Source of the DNA: Mimachlamys varia
Lineage: Eukaryota; Mollusca; Bivalvia; Pectinida; Pectinidae
DNA: 64,000 nucleotides
Direction: 5' to 3'
Assembly: GCA_947623455.1 (NCBI GenBank)
Contig: OX392527.1
Location: forward strand, 9,172,001 to 9,236,000
Of the stretch, positions 34,508 through 45,550 are shown piece after piece. The translations under genes and the position numbers were made by a program. Numbering within the stretch: the stretch's first letter is position 1; each line of letters opens with the position of its first letter. A model generated the notes under the pieces. It had not been told where the DNA came from. It worked only from the letters and a program-made list of their open reading frames with translations, and made no database searches.

Positions 34508-36989
34508 ATTAAAAATGTCACATACTTTCCTCTGGTCAGAGATTAAAGTATTTCCTCGAGAACAATATTTTGATAATTTCTACATTTGTTTGATAGAAAC
34601 GGTTTTACCGGGGGCCAAAATCTTTATGCTTTCTGTAGATTGCTTTTCTAAGTATATTATTGAAAATGTGGGCTTGTTTTCCTTCGGCCTTTTCTCCCTA
34701 ATTAGTAGGTGTTTATCAGTTACATCTTAAATTATATACAAAATTAACTTGATGGATATCAGTTTCTTCACCTGAATGCAGCACTTCAACCAAACACCTG
34801 CGTGTACAAGTATAATGCTGGTTCCTGCTCTTTTTCAGAGTTCACAGAGAGCTGAAACCACATAATTTACCTTAGGACAAAAGAAACCAAACAATGAAGG
34901 AGACTTAGTAGCAGAGATAGTTTTTATAACAAGAGTTACATCCAGTCTTAGACTCGGGTGGACTCCATTCACCGGCACGGGACCCGAGGGAGCGTTCTTG
35001 TCATGGCCGTATGGTACGAAATCACTTTCTCGTCAAATAGAGATCCTTTCATTCGCAATATTCTTTTTTGCCCTCAATAAATCGGGTTTGCAGGATCTTT
35101 TTGAACTTCACTAAGTTATTGGTATGGTAACATTATGAATTTCTGATCTTTGTAAGATCCTCATGAACTATTATTGTTATTTAATCCGAGATTTCCTTTA
35201 AGTCATTTCTCGCCACTAGCCAATCGGGCAATAATTTGCCGTGGTTTGTTATCTTCCTAGGTGAGACAACGATGAGACCTAACGATGTCCTCTGAATTGA
35301 GAAGAAATGTCTTGACCGCGTCAAGAATCATTTCGGTGGTGTAACCAGAAAATCACATTCCCTACGGCCGTATCGATCAAGGTTATCTAATCTACATTTA
35401 AGAACGTCATTTTTAGATGTGAGTGCATTGATTTAGGCTCTAAATGGCACGATTTCGTTGTTGACTATAGCCTGTATATCAGGAAATATCATATACATCG
35501 GACAGACTGTACGCAGGTGGCTGAAAGCCGGGAATGACATAAGTTGACATAATAGATTTTATGCATGAGTATGGTCCTGGGAGTGGACCAGCATAGGCGT
35601 TTCCTGCAAATTGAGCTGCTGAGGCGGGACGTAGTTCATAGCCATGTTAGGACTTTTGTATGTATACTCCGTAGTTAGATAACTGCCGCTTACTATGGTA
35701 TCGGTGTTGTGAGACAAGGACTTATCGAGTTTATTCTTTTACGGAGAAAATGACGTAGATTGGTTTGACCGTTCTCTTTTAGCAGTGTTTATTCTTATGC
35801 TTGTGTTACATAATCGGTAAGCATACAGCAATACACATCAATAAAATCCAATGACGCGCACTTGTTGAACCAGGGCCGCAGGTAAATGTGTCAATCAATA
35901 AATAGGCGCCCGGACGTACAGGTAACATGGGAAAAACGGAGGTAGTGGCCTTGGACCTCAAGGCCAGTGTGAGAAATTATGAAATATATTTTAACATCAT
36001 ATACAGATATTTTTATTCCTCCAGACTGCTACCACAGCAACGCAAGGTTTATCTGCCCTTAGAATAGACTACTCAGTGCAAAACTACGAGAGAGTTTTAA
36101 ACATTTTCAACTGAGCTCTGTTTCGAGTAACCAGCTTTACCTGGAAGCATTTGTTGTGGTCAGAAATACTTAGTCTGTTCTACTCTGTCACTGACCAGCC
36201 CTGTAAGGTCAACTAGCATCTTGTGATGAACACAACGACACCATACTTGCGATCGCCTGTCACGTAGAAGCACTGTTAGAAAAATCAAAGGAGTACCCTT
36301 AGTACCAAAGAAATGCAGATATTTTTAACCACAGTATTACTAATTATTACTATTACCTCTAGAGTCCTTTACATAACCATCTTTGGGCCTGTCACTTCTC
36401 CATCGACCATGCCTTCTCCAGCATCTCTCTTTGACTGTAGAACCTGAATCCCCAGGGTTTCTCATGGAATGCAAAAACCAAATTTGTGTGTGCTCCACAC
36501 AATTCTCTCAGTCATGCCAGAATTATCTCCCTTGTTCCAGTTTAACGAGTATAACATCTATTATTCCTACATTGTAGACCTGAAAATACACAAATGTACA
36601 ATCATTCATATTACGCGGTGTAAAGCCATCATTTTTAACTTTGCTTTCCATCCCCAAAAGACCATTTTCCCTATCCATTTTGAACAATTCTGGAATCAAA
36701 TACTTTGCCATAAAGGTGAACACGTCCACATAGGAATTATAGGAGTTCCTCTAGCGTTTTCATTTCCAGGCGTTTCTGAACAGTTTTGGAAATTAATCCA
36801 TGAGAAGGAACCCACAGTTTAACCCAGTACTCTATGACTATTTAAAAAAAAAACGGTGCTAATATGCCTGGAACCAGACATATGGATTTAAAACTTACGC
36901 ATTTAGTGCTCTGGTTATTTACGAACCTGTCACAATCATCTTAAAATAGATAAGAGAATACCGAAAAGTTAACAAAATCAGAATCCAAA
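34508..36989. other. Non-repeat region, no supportable gene
   Basis: About 2.5 kb. Plus frames at 34515-34730, 36383-36577 and 36469-36822 (117 codons) overlap other frames and show no domain I know. A peptide GNIIYIGQTVRR at about 35480-35520 resembles a GIY-YIG core, but its context does not support it. Adjacent PLE sequence begins at about 36990. Confidence 0.45.
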
Positions 36990-37147
36990 CTCAAATTCGA
37001 TTAAACCAGGGGCAAAATATTAACAAAGGAAAGATTAACATGGAGACTCTTGTAAAAGTACAAGAGAATAAGACCAGGTGTTCCGGAAGAGTAAGCATCT
37101 TCTGCTTCATCGACGACACCCGCCATGTAAATCTTGGCCACATAGGG

Positions 37148-37660
37148 ATTGAACGGCGTTTTTTAATTTTCATGCCGGTATGAATGCAAAGCGGTTACAT
37201 CCATTTTGCATGAAGCCCGCTAGGGCTTCATGGTCAATATGGATGTAACCGATTTGCATTCATACCGGCATGAAAATTAAAACAACGCCGTTCAATTCAT
37301 ATATTTACATTTTTACTACTGAACAATTGCCTAATATATTTTATTATTTATTGAACAACTGGTTAATCAACTGCGTTTGTTATTGCGCCGTCCTTTAAAC
37401 GAAAAAGGCGGAACAGCCATTATTTGGGTAAAATTGGCGCCAATAATCTACCATAGTCATTTGAACGTTTGACGCGGGGGCATTCTCCATGTTATCCGAA
37501 GCGGAGCCGTAAGACTCCCATTGAACAAGACTAATATATTACGTCATAAGTAATTCACGTGAATGGATGTATTCATACTGTATTCATGATGTATTCATAG
37601 TCTAGTGTTTGTTGTTTTCAGTTGGTATGTTCATATAGAGAAGAAACAATCAGAATGTAA
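37148..37660. mobile_element. Insertion nested in PLE copy B, ending in a 149-bp palindrome
   Basis: In other PLE copies about 50 bp separate the RT stop from TTTACATGGCGGG; here the interval is about 560 bp. The extra DNA contains, at one end, an inverted repeat 37148-37296 with arms of about 70 bp starting ATTGAACGGCG and including CATGCCGGTATGAATGCAAA, around a loop near GCTAGGGC. The rest holds ATGAATACATC repeats and GC-richer text, without a coding frame. Exact borders are uncertain by some 10-20 bp and no clear target duplication was identified. Confidence 0.65.
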
Positions 37661-37732
37661 ATATATCCATGTGAACATTAAGTTCTCAAAATGAGAATCG
37701 AGTATCATTGTCAATCACAACAAGTAAACACA

Positions 37733-38689
37733 CTAATGAGCATACTCAATAACGTCCATCTTCATATCACTTAAAGATACACAATTTTTCTCAATGAGAC
37801 AAAGATGGCGACCGTAAAACTTGCCCATAGTTCTGATCAACCTGCATCTCTCGAATCCTTGTGTTGTTAGTTTGTTTGTCACCAGTCGACATCGATCACG
37901 AAAATCCCGATATTTGGAGCAAGCCCTAGAATATCGATTCATCTGCGACATGTAAAAAACATAGGTTGGAGAAGCAGGGATGTTACTATCAAGAAATGGA
38001 AAGTTCACGATTGGAAAATTGAAATCATCACGTTTATCGTATAGCTTAGTAGTAAGCTGTCCATGTTGGTCGTAGTTTAAGCAGAGATCGAGGTAAGCAG
38101 CTGATGTAGAAGAGTCTGTTGTGTCCTTTATTTCAAGTTCAGAAGGGTATATACGATTGACGTGGTCAGCAAACTTCTTGTTGTTTATAGACAACACATC
38201 GTCGATATATCTGAAAGTGAAATTAAAAGTTTTGGCAAGGTTTTTGTTACCAGTCCTGATTAGCTCTTCCACAAATACAGACTCGTATGAAAATAAAAAC
38301 AAGTCAGCTAAGACTGGGGCACAGTTTGTTCCCATGGGAATGCCAACAGTCTGCTGGAAAATCTTTCCTCCGAACTCAACAAAAATATTGTCGACCAGGA
38401 ATTCAATCATTCTTACTATATCTTCTTCAGTATATTTCCTCTTAGCTTCTGTCGTGTTTTTCACAAAGTATGCTCCAAGATAGCCCACTACCATGTATTT
38501 GTATTGTCGTCCGCCTTTCTTGGAAAAGAAAACTCTCATAACAAGAGATCGAAGACGTTCCTTAAATTTTGTATGAGGTATGGTAGTGTACAGGATGGAA
38601 AAATCAAATGTTGTGACCGAAAAAACATTTTTTATGAGGGGGTGTTCAAGATTGATCAAAATATCTTTCGAGTTTTTCAAAATCCACAC
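37733..38689 (-). pseudogene. PLE reverse transcriptase, 318-codon open frame
   Basis: RT of a Penelope-like retroelement, which in an active copy would copy element RNA into DNA at a nick in the nucleus. Motif A is TFDFSILYTTIPH (residues 27-39, Asp29), motif B VGIPMGTNCAPVLADLFL (115-132), the catalytic box RYIDDVL (160-166, both Asp present). The conserved downstream block follows: YLDLCLNYDQHGQ (199-211), LYDKRDDFNFPIVNFPFLDS (216-235), and a C-terminus ending MKMDVIEYAH. No GIY-YIG endonuclease follows the RT. The first ATG is not the true start: PLE sequence continues upstream to about 38770 in another frame (one-base shift near GGGTGTGG) and the N-terminal part is lost. So all catalytic residues look intact but the protein is incomplete. 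The PLE assignment is from overall motif pattern; the subclade is undetermined. Confidence 0.85.
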
Positions 38690-38770
38690 CCGATAATTCC
38701 ACTTCTGGAGTAAACAGTATCACAATGAGACTGAGGCCCTGATTTTATGGTACTAAGATTGGTACAGCTA

Positions 38771-39019
38771 TTTATGCACCAATCATCCCTGTCTCACTCT
38801 ACTCAACTCATCTGCTCTGTCATTCCAATTACGATTGATCCATAATGCTTTGATTACTAAATCATTATCATGGCATGTTTTGTATATCTTTGTAACAATA
38901 TCATGCAACCCAGGCTTTATGTTGCCTTTTCTAAATTCCCTTCCAGACATGCTGCTTTCAAGTCCAACACTAATACAACGACCAAATACAAAAATACAGA
39001 TGAATCATATACAGGAATC
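38771..39019. other. Short junction between two PLE copies
   Basis: Sequence between the truncated 5' end of copy B and the 3' end of copy C. No feature recognised; it may be part of copy C upstream of the readable NHIPVSLCDMKMDVFEYAH. Confidence 0.4.
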
Positions 39020-39248
39020 ATATTCCTGTATCTTTGTGTGATATGAAGATGGACGTTTTTGAGTATGCTCATTAGCGTTTTTACTTGTTGTGATTGAAAA
39101 TGATACTCTGTTCTCATTTTTAGAACTTGATGTTTACTTGGACGAGACAATGATTTACATGGCGGGTGTCGTCGATGGAACAGAAGACGCTTACTCTCCC
39201 GGAACACCTGGTCTTATTCTCTTGTACATCAACGATGATCTACATGTG
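39020..39248 (+). mobile_element. PLE copy C: 3' end only
   Basis: Plus-strand fragment that starts in the last RT codons (PVSLCDMKMDVFEYAH and stop at about 39108) and continues through the 3' untranslated block TTTACATGGCGGGTGTCGTC, GACGCTTACTCTCCCGGAAC, CTTATTCTCTTGTAC. It ends at about 39248, where the opposite-strand copy D begins, so C and D converge tail to tail. Confidence 0.8.
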
Positions 39249-39258
39249 ATACCGAGTC

Positions 39259-40200
39259 ATCCTTGTCAATCACAGTTAGTAAACATACCAATGAGCATAC
39301 TCAAAAACGTCCATCGTAATATCCCACAAAGATACAGAATATTTCTCAATGAGATAAAGATGGTAACCATAAAACTTGCCCATAGTTCTGATCAATCTGC
39401 ATTTTCGAATCCCTGTGTTATTAGTTGGTTTTTCAGCAGTAGAAGCAGGGTTGTTACCATCAAGAAATGGAAAGTTCACGATCGGAAAATTGAAATCATC
39501 ACCTTTATCGAAAAGCTTAGTAGTACATGTAAACTGTCTATGTTGGTCATATGTTTAAGTAGAGATCGAGGTAAGCAGCTGATGTAGAATATTCTGTTGT
39601 GTGTCCTTTCTTTCGTGGTCAGCAAACTTCTTGTTTTTCATATGCAACACATCGTAGATGTATCTGAAACTAAAAGTGAAATTAAAAAATTCGGCAAGGT
39701 TTTTGTTACCTGTCCCGATTCGCAAATTCACGAAAAGTCTTCCATAAATTCAGCTTCGTATGAACACATATACAAGTCAGCTAAGATTGGGGAACAGTTT
39801 GTTCCCATTTGAATGCCAACGGTCTGCTAGAAAGTTATCCTCCAAACTCAATAAAAAAGTATTGTCATCTAGGAATTCAATCATTCGTACTCTATTATCT
39901 TCTTCAGTATATTTCATCTTAGCTTTTGTTGTGTTTTTTCACAAAGTAAGCTCATGATAGCTGACTACCATATGATATATGCATGCATCGCCGTCCGCCT
40001 TTTATTGGAACAGAAAGCTCTCATAACGTTCCTTCTGTTTTGTTTGAGGTATGGTAGTGTACAGAGTGGAAATATTTTGATAGAAAAAAATATTTAGGAA
40101 AGGTGCTCAAGATTGATCAAAAGAACTTTCGAGTTTATTTAATTCTCAAATTTTCAAAAGTTTATTCCACTCCTGGAGTAAACAGTGTCACAATAACCAT
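39259..40200 (-). pseudogene. PLE copy D: decayed, internally deleted RT
   Basis: Minus-strand copy. From high to low coordinate it shows the SGVxxF start region (about 40150), degenerate GGRRCMHISYG and KYTEEDN..RMIEFL text (about 39880-39980), a damaged GIPxGTN motif (about 39790-39830), a short SYEAEFMEDF segment, a KNLAEFFNFTFSFRYI-like stretch (about 39650-39700), LNYDQHRQ..KLFDKGDDFNFPIVN (39480-39560), then a deletion joining NFPFLDGNNPAST to GIRKCRLIRTMGKFYG, and the end DITMDVFEYAH. Frameshifts throughout; inactive. Confidence 0.78.
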
Positions 40201-40741
40201 TATCTCCTGATCATGAGGTACACTGACGTCACTTCCTTCATTTCTGTACTACTTTGAAATCATACTGTCCAGTTGTAAAGTCACGCAGAACTTGTTTTTG
40301 CTTTTAGCTAACATGTCAATAAGTGGGGGTTCCGAACAGACTGGTACAAAGGCAATCGGAGTTGTTTCCCCTCCGACAGAGTTTGCGATCAGTTCTTACA
40401 TAGAGCGAAACTTTAACTAGTGTATTGCAAGTGAATCCTTTGCTGTGTAATACAATAGTTCAATCAATTAGTTTATTAAAGTGTCGTACATCACAACTAC
40501 AAATAGTAAAATAGCGGGGATCAGTTATCTAAACCTTAACATAAAGTATAGACTAGTGACGTCTTGATTTGTTAAGAGCTGTTATAATACGTAATACAAA
40601 ATCTAGAGACCTATCACAGATTCCAGTCTATTGTAATACATTCAGTAACATGAGTTGGTGACGGGTCATTATTGTGTTTCCTATAAATTAGCAGGAATTA
40701 TACTTTTACAGTACACATGTAACGTTATCTTAACATAAACG
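40201..40741. other. Spacer, no gene seen
   Basis: No recognisable coding sequence or repeat apart from AT-rich text leading into the TAATCCTCC minisatellite. Confidence 0.5.
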
Positions 40742-41445
40742 TAATCCTCCTTGTTTTATTGTTAAGTTATATTAACATTTGTAAACATAATCCTCCTTGT
40801 TTTATTGTAAAGTTGTATTAACATATTTAAAGTCTACACTGACATTAACCCTATAACCAGTGTTCCACAGACTATCATTATCACCTCATAACTTTACCCA
40901 AACACGTGCGAAATTTCTAAGACCTCGACAACAATACATGTGGGCGGAGCTATGCAAATCCTCCAGTTTGAAACACAATTGTGTGACGTCACCAACAATA
41001 AACGTGGGCGGAGCTAACAACGATTGATGCCATTTTCATTCTGTTACATTTATTGAACCATTCTCACGTTTATTAGTTTTGAAATGAATTTTTTGTCAGA
41101 AGATGGGACTATAATGAACAAAATACATATAGTTACGAACATTCCACAGAAAGATACTGTTAATATAAGGATAAAATTTCTATTTTGTTTAGGTTATCGG
41201 GGGATAATTACAATGGAAAACGGGTAAATTATACAAAACCGGCTTTGTCGGTTATTGAATTTACCCATGTTCCATTGTAGTTATCACCTGATAACCTAAA
41301 CAAAATAGAAAGTTAATCCTTAAAAAAACATAATCCTCCTTGTTTTATTGTACAGTTATATTAACATCAACATAATCCTCCTTGTTTTATTGTAAAGTTA
41401 TATTTTACTAATATAAACATAATCCTTCTTTTTTTTATTGTAAAG
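40742..41445. repeat. Five-unit 42-47-bp minisatellite split by a mobile element
   Basis: Units starting TAATCCTCCTTGTTTTATTG at 40742, 40788, 41331, 41373 and 41420 (the last TAATCCTTC). Spacing within each side is 42-47 bp. The 40788 and 41331 units are separated by the 498-bp foldback element at 40826-41323, so one array was interrupted by the insertion. Confidence 0.85.
40826..41323. mobile_element. Promoter-motif foldback element, copy 2
   Basis: Second copy of the family at 34048-34507, colinear over its whole length. It has GTCTACACTGACATTAACC, GTGGGCGGAGC (GC box 40942-40947), ATGCAAAT (40952-40959), TGACGTCA (40984-40991), a second GGGCGG (41006-41011) and the terminal palindrome (41166-41322), whose loop is longer here (ATTATACAAAACCGGCTTTG). 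TTAA occurs at both junctions (TTTAAAGTCTAC on the left, CCTTAAAAAAAC on the right), so a TTAA target duplication is possible; copy 1 has TTTACGG on the left, so this is not proven. Confidence 0.82.
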
Positions 41446-43244
41446 TAACATCATACATGTACTGACATTGCTTGTCGTGAATGTCATACTTTACATCCCC
41501 CCGGTACCACCATTCGTACGGTTTTTTAAAAGTTATCCGAGTTGCCTCCCTTTACGTTATCGACATATTAGCCAACAACCGTGCTGCTTCACATGGTATC
41601 GTGTTAAATATACATTAAAATATTTAAAACCCGTATTTCTGGTTTGTTATGATATAAATATGCTTTTGATTTTTTTAAATACATGATTCACCAAGCAAAA
41701 AAGAAATATCTTAAAAATAAAGTGCATGCTTCCCGTTATTTAAAGAAGCAAGAATAAATTTGCATACAAATTATTATTATTATTAGAAAATGTTATCAAT
41801 TTAAAAAAATGACTCGCACAAAGGTTTTTTTTTTTTCATTTTGTCAAGATCAGAATCGCAATAACGTCAAATATCAAATGGTGTCTTGCTGGTACATTAT
41901 AGGTAGAGAAGGTTTCAACCTCATATATGTAACAAGAAAGAATTCAATTCCCTCATTAAATATTGGAATTAAATGGATGGGTGTCTATAAAGATGACGTA
42001 ACACACACATATTTTTTTTTTTTTTTTTATTCATCAACAATAAACATGTACACATATAACGAATACATAAATGTATCACATACAGCCAGGATACAGGTAG
42101 ATATACACACACAGGTAAATTAATATATATAAACATATAGTTCACACACATACATACACATACAGACATGCATGTGCACATGTAAGTACACATGGACATG
42201 CACTAATATTATGAACCATTACACAGGGGTTCATACATCCATGCACATACACATAAATCACACATGTACACATACATACCCTCACACACACATACATTAG
42301 CACAAACACACGTGCACACACACATGTACACCTGCATGCACACAAACACACATACATGCATACACATGCATAGATGTCCATTAATTGCAGCAATGCACAT
42401 GCGCATGCATGCATCAATGCACACACATGCCCACACATAAGTACTAGACCTTGTGTTTGTGTTTCCCAAGTTGTTATCTTTAAATAAATCTGTAATTTTC
42501 GGTATGCGTACAATTTGGAGTTCTTTTCTGGTACAGTATAAGGTGAATTTTATTAATAAATATACATGTGGTATACATTATGGGATAAAAAGCTTATATG
42601 GTGTATATAATGAACAGGCTTATTCATAGATTTGATAAATATTAATAATTTTTAATGAATATTAATGAATAAATATCTCCCGCTTCGCCGCTTTGTAATG
42701 GGGTAGTCAAATTGTAGGTAAAAAAAAAAAAATGTTCTGCAATGTATTGCTTAAAAATTGAACAGAGACAGTAGCCTTAATCATTAAAAATTGATAATAC
42801 TTTTTACTGTGATTGCAAGGAAACATTAATCAAGGGGCCATAACTCTGTCAGATACACTCTGGAAAAAGTTGCAATCGAACGTGGACTTGCTCTTCAGGT
42901 AATTAATCTTATTATCAGGTTTCAAGAGAATAATATTATAATTGTTGCCACACACATATGCTGTACCTTTTAAATTTAGGAATAGATGCAGTATGCCGAA
43001 AAATGAATTAACTTGCATCATATAGCTGTTTCGTCCTCCTAGGACTGGTCAGTGATGCTAGGGGCCAAAAGGTGGGATCCATAATGCCGTTTTGGGGGGC
43101 CCCGTCAGTTCGGATTTTCGCCCGGGATTTCGTCTGGTTTGCTTTAGCATGTTCATGTCCTTCATCCCCATATTGTATGGTCCAGTTAGATACGGAGTAA
43201 CGGAATTCCCATCATAAAGCTATCGGGATGTGAAATTCTAGATT
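41446..43244. other. AT-rich region with CA-rich cryptic repeat
   Basis: No gene supported. Holds a T-tract (about 42011-42029), an imperfect CACACATACA-rich stretch (about 42030-42440) that creates Cys/Val/Met-rich minus frames (42142-42513), a (TTA)n run at 41771-41784 and an A12 tract at 42720. ATCAAGGGGCCATAACTCTG at about 42827-42850 resembles interspersed-repeat text but was not classified. Confidence 0.6.
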
Positions 43245-45550
43245 CTTATGGATTCTGTGGAAGATTATGTCAGACAATGGGCTAAACGTGAACATGCTGA
43301 ATTGGATTCACTTTCCGACTGGGTGAAGTCTATCAGGTTCTCTATCCAGAAAAGAATCAGCAGTTTGCGTTACATAATGAAAACTAAACATAAGTCGATA
43401 TTTCTTGACCCCGATGTTAGAACAACAGTCAACGATAGTCATGATAAGTATGTGGTTGTGTCTGCAGCCAAACATCTAATAACTTGATAATTGTTTGCAA
43501 TCGCAATCACATGTATTGCTTCAAAACGAACCAGGCCTGTTTGATAACCAAGGTTTTTACCCAACTTCCACATTAAGGGTTTTTTCGAAAGAAGAAATAA
43601 TATCTAACCATGCTTCAGTATTTCAATCTTTCAATGTATCGGTTAATGATAAAGACGCTGACCTTCCTCGTCTTTATTGGACACCGAAACTCTGCTCACT
43701 TCTTTCTGCCATTCTTAGTACCAGTTAATCAGGGCTTCGGTCTTATTATGACACTGTATACTCCAGAAGTGGAATTAAAGGAATGTGGATTTTGATTTTC
43801 TAATCATCTTGAGCACCCCTCGAAAGAAAAAAATTGGGTTTGTTTTCGTTAACATCATCTGATTTCTCCACCATGTACAGGTATGAGGTGTGAACCATAC
43901 CTCATACAAAACTGAAAGAACGTCTTCGATCTCTCGTTATGAGAACTTTCATTTCTAAAAAAGGCGGACGACGATAAAAATATATGGTAGTAAGCTATAT
44001 TGGAACATACTTTGTAAAAACACAACAAAAGCTTAAGATGATATTCACTGAAGAAGAAATTGTACGAATGATTGAATTCTTTGTTGACAATGTTTTTGTT
44101 GAGTTTGGAGGAAAGACTTTCCAGCGGACTGTTGGCATTCCCATGGGAACAAACTGCTGCACGTTTGGCTGACTTGTTTTTGAGGCTGAATTTGAATTTG
44201 AAGAGCTAATCAGAACGGGAAACAAAAACCTTGCCAAATCATAAGATTTCACATTCTAAGATATCGACGATGTGTTGTCTACAATATCAAACATTTTGCT
44301 GACCACGTCGACCGTATATTGCCTCCAAAACCCGAAATTAAAAGGACTAAATGGATAAAAATCACTGTTAAAAAATCTTATTAAATGCAACATTTCCTGA
44401 AAATATATCATAAAACTTATGCTTTCACTTAATTGCACAAATTTTAAGTTTTAAAGAACGTTGCTAATAATTTCTTTTAAATGCCGTCAAATAACTCTTC
44501 GACCCGTTGTAATTCATATATTATCTTTCGTAAACATGTCCCTGTCTCATCCTGCGCAAGCGCAGGATTCGAGCAAACGGTACAGTTACACGAAAAAGAC
44601 GAGGGTCTAAGTGATACAGAGGTAGACTTTATTAAAATGATATCATGACCAATGATGGTACGTTTTACAATGAAAATTTGTTGATTTTAACAATGAAAAG
44701 TCACTTGCTTGCTTGCCTACATCCAAAATTACACACACAAATGTTTCTGTCATGTTTGTTATGATGGAAGTGGGTGCGGAAATGGTCACGTGGCGGACTG
44801 CATGACCTCATCGGCAAGTTCGAGGTTGAAACCAGCATGACCTTGTTTACAATATTAAGACGAATAACACAATGTTTTAATCTCGTAAACAGATACTATA
44901 TACCAAAGCTGGCGAAATGAGCGTACGATTCGCTTAGTTATTCGTCTATTTCATCATTTTTAACAAATATTTTTTATTTGCTGGGTATGAAATATACGGT
45001 AATAGTCCTTTTACGGACACAACAGACTCTTCTACATCAGCTATTTACTTCGATCGCTACTTAAAATATGACCAACGTGAACAGCTTTTTACTAAGCTAT
45101 ACAATAAACGTGACGAATTCAAATTCCGATCATGAACTTTAATTTCCCTTTTTTGATAGTAACATCTCTGCTTTTCCAACATATTGGGTTTACATGTTGC
45201 AGTTGATTCGTTATTCTAGGACTTGCTCTGAATATTTAGATCTTTGTCTCGTTGAGAACTATTGTGTATCCATGTGTGATATGAAGATGGACGTTTTGAG
45301 TATTTGATAGAGAATGCTGATTCGGTTCCCACATTGAGGACTTGACGTTTACGTGGATGTGACCAAGATTTACATGGCGGGTGTCGTCGATGAAACAGAA
45401 GACACCTACTCTTGCAGAACATCTGGTCTAATTCTCTTTTGCAAGGGTCGCAATGTAAATCTTTCCTTTGTTCATGTTTTGCCCCTTGTTTAATCGATTA
45501 AGGGTTCAGATTATAGTTTTGTTGACGCTTCAGTATTCTCTGATTTTTTT
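43245..45550 (+). pseudogene. PLE copy E: nearly complete but decayed, interrupted
   Basis: The only copy retaining the N-terminal side. The start region reads MDSVEDYVRQW then FLDPDVRTTVNDSHDKYVVV (43248-43470), continues through NNLIIVC-like text with stops, then GLFDNQGFYPTSTLRVFSKE and FNVSVNDKDADLPRLYWTPK (43540-43690), a degenerate CDTVYSRSGI/NSKDIL zone (43740-43830), FTEEEIVRMIEFFVDNVFVE (44045-44105), VGIPMGTNC (44131-44157), ADLFL and RYIDDVLS in shifted frames (44165-44285). It breaks at about 44335 and resumes at about 45012 with TTDSSTSAIYFDRYLKYDQR and LYNKRDEFKF, reaches the CDMKMDV end (about 45280-45300) and the 3' untranslated tail (45340-45550). Inactive. Confidence 0.85.
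44335..45012. mobile_element. ~670-bp insertion inside PLE copy E
   Basis: PLE sequence is continuous with copy B if this block is removed (LEIKD joins TTDSS). The block begins AAAAGGACTAAATGG and ends TAATAGTCCTTTTAC, so AAAAGGACTA occurs as an inverted repeat at the two ends; GGAC is present on both sides and could be a target duplication. Internally it has a perfect 20-base palindrome, ATCCTGCGCAAGCGCAGGAT (44549-44568). No coding frame. Class unknown. Confidence 0.6.

Larger units (their letters stand above)
36990..38770 (-). mobile_element. PLE copy B (most complete Penelope-like element)
   Basis: Minus-strand element comprising the RT frame (37733-38689), an upstream frameshifted extension to about 38770 (KSGPQSHCDTVYSRSGI), and a 3' untranslated part ending at about 36990. 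The 3' part has TTTACATGGCGGGTGTCGTC, then GATGCTTACTCTTCCGGAAC and CTCCATGTTAATCTTTCC, shared with copies at 39150, 45380 and 61400. Between the stop codon and that shared tail lies about 500 bp absent from the other copies (37148-37660). The 5' end is truncated at about 38770. Confidence 0.85.

Noticed and set aside
35480..35520. GIY-YIG endonuclease core (peptide GNIIYIGQTVRR)
   Set aside because: Only about a dozen residues fit; upstream and downstream sequence has stops and lacks the conserved Arg/His/Glu spacing, and no RT is adjacent in the same orientation.
42142..42513. Cys-rich 123-codon minus frame as a secreted peptide
   Set aside because: It translates an imperfect CACACATACA repeat; the two overlapping frames are equally Cys/Val/Met-rich.
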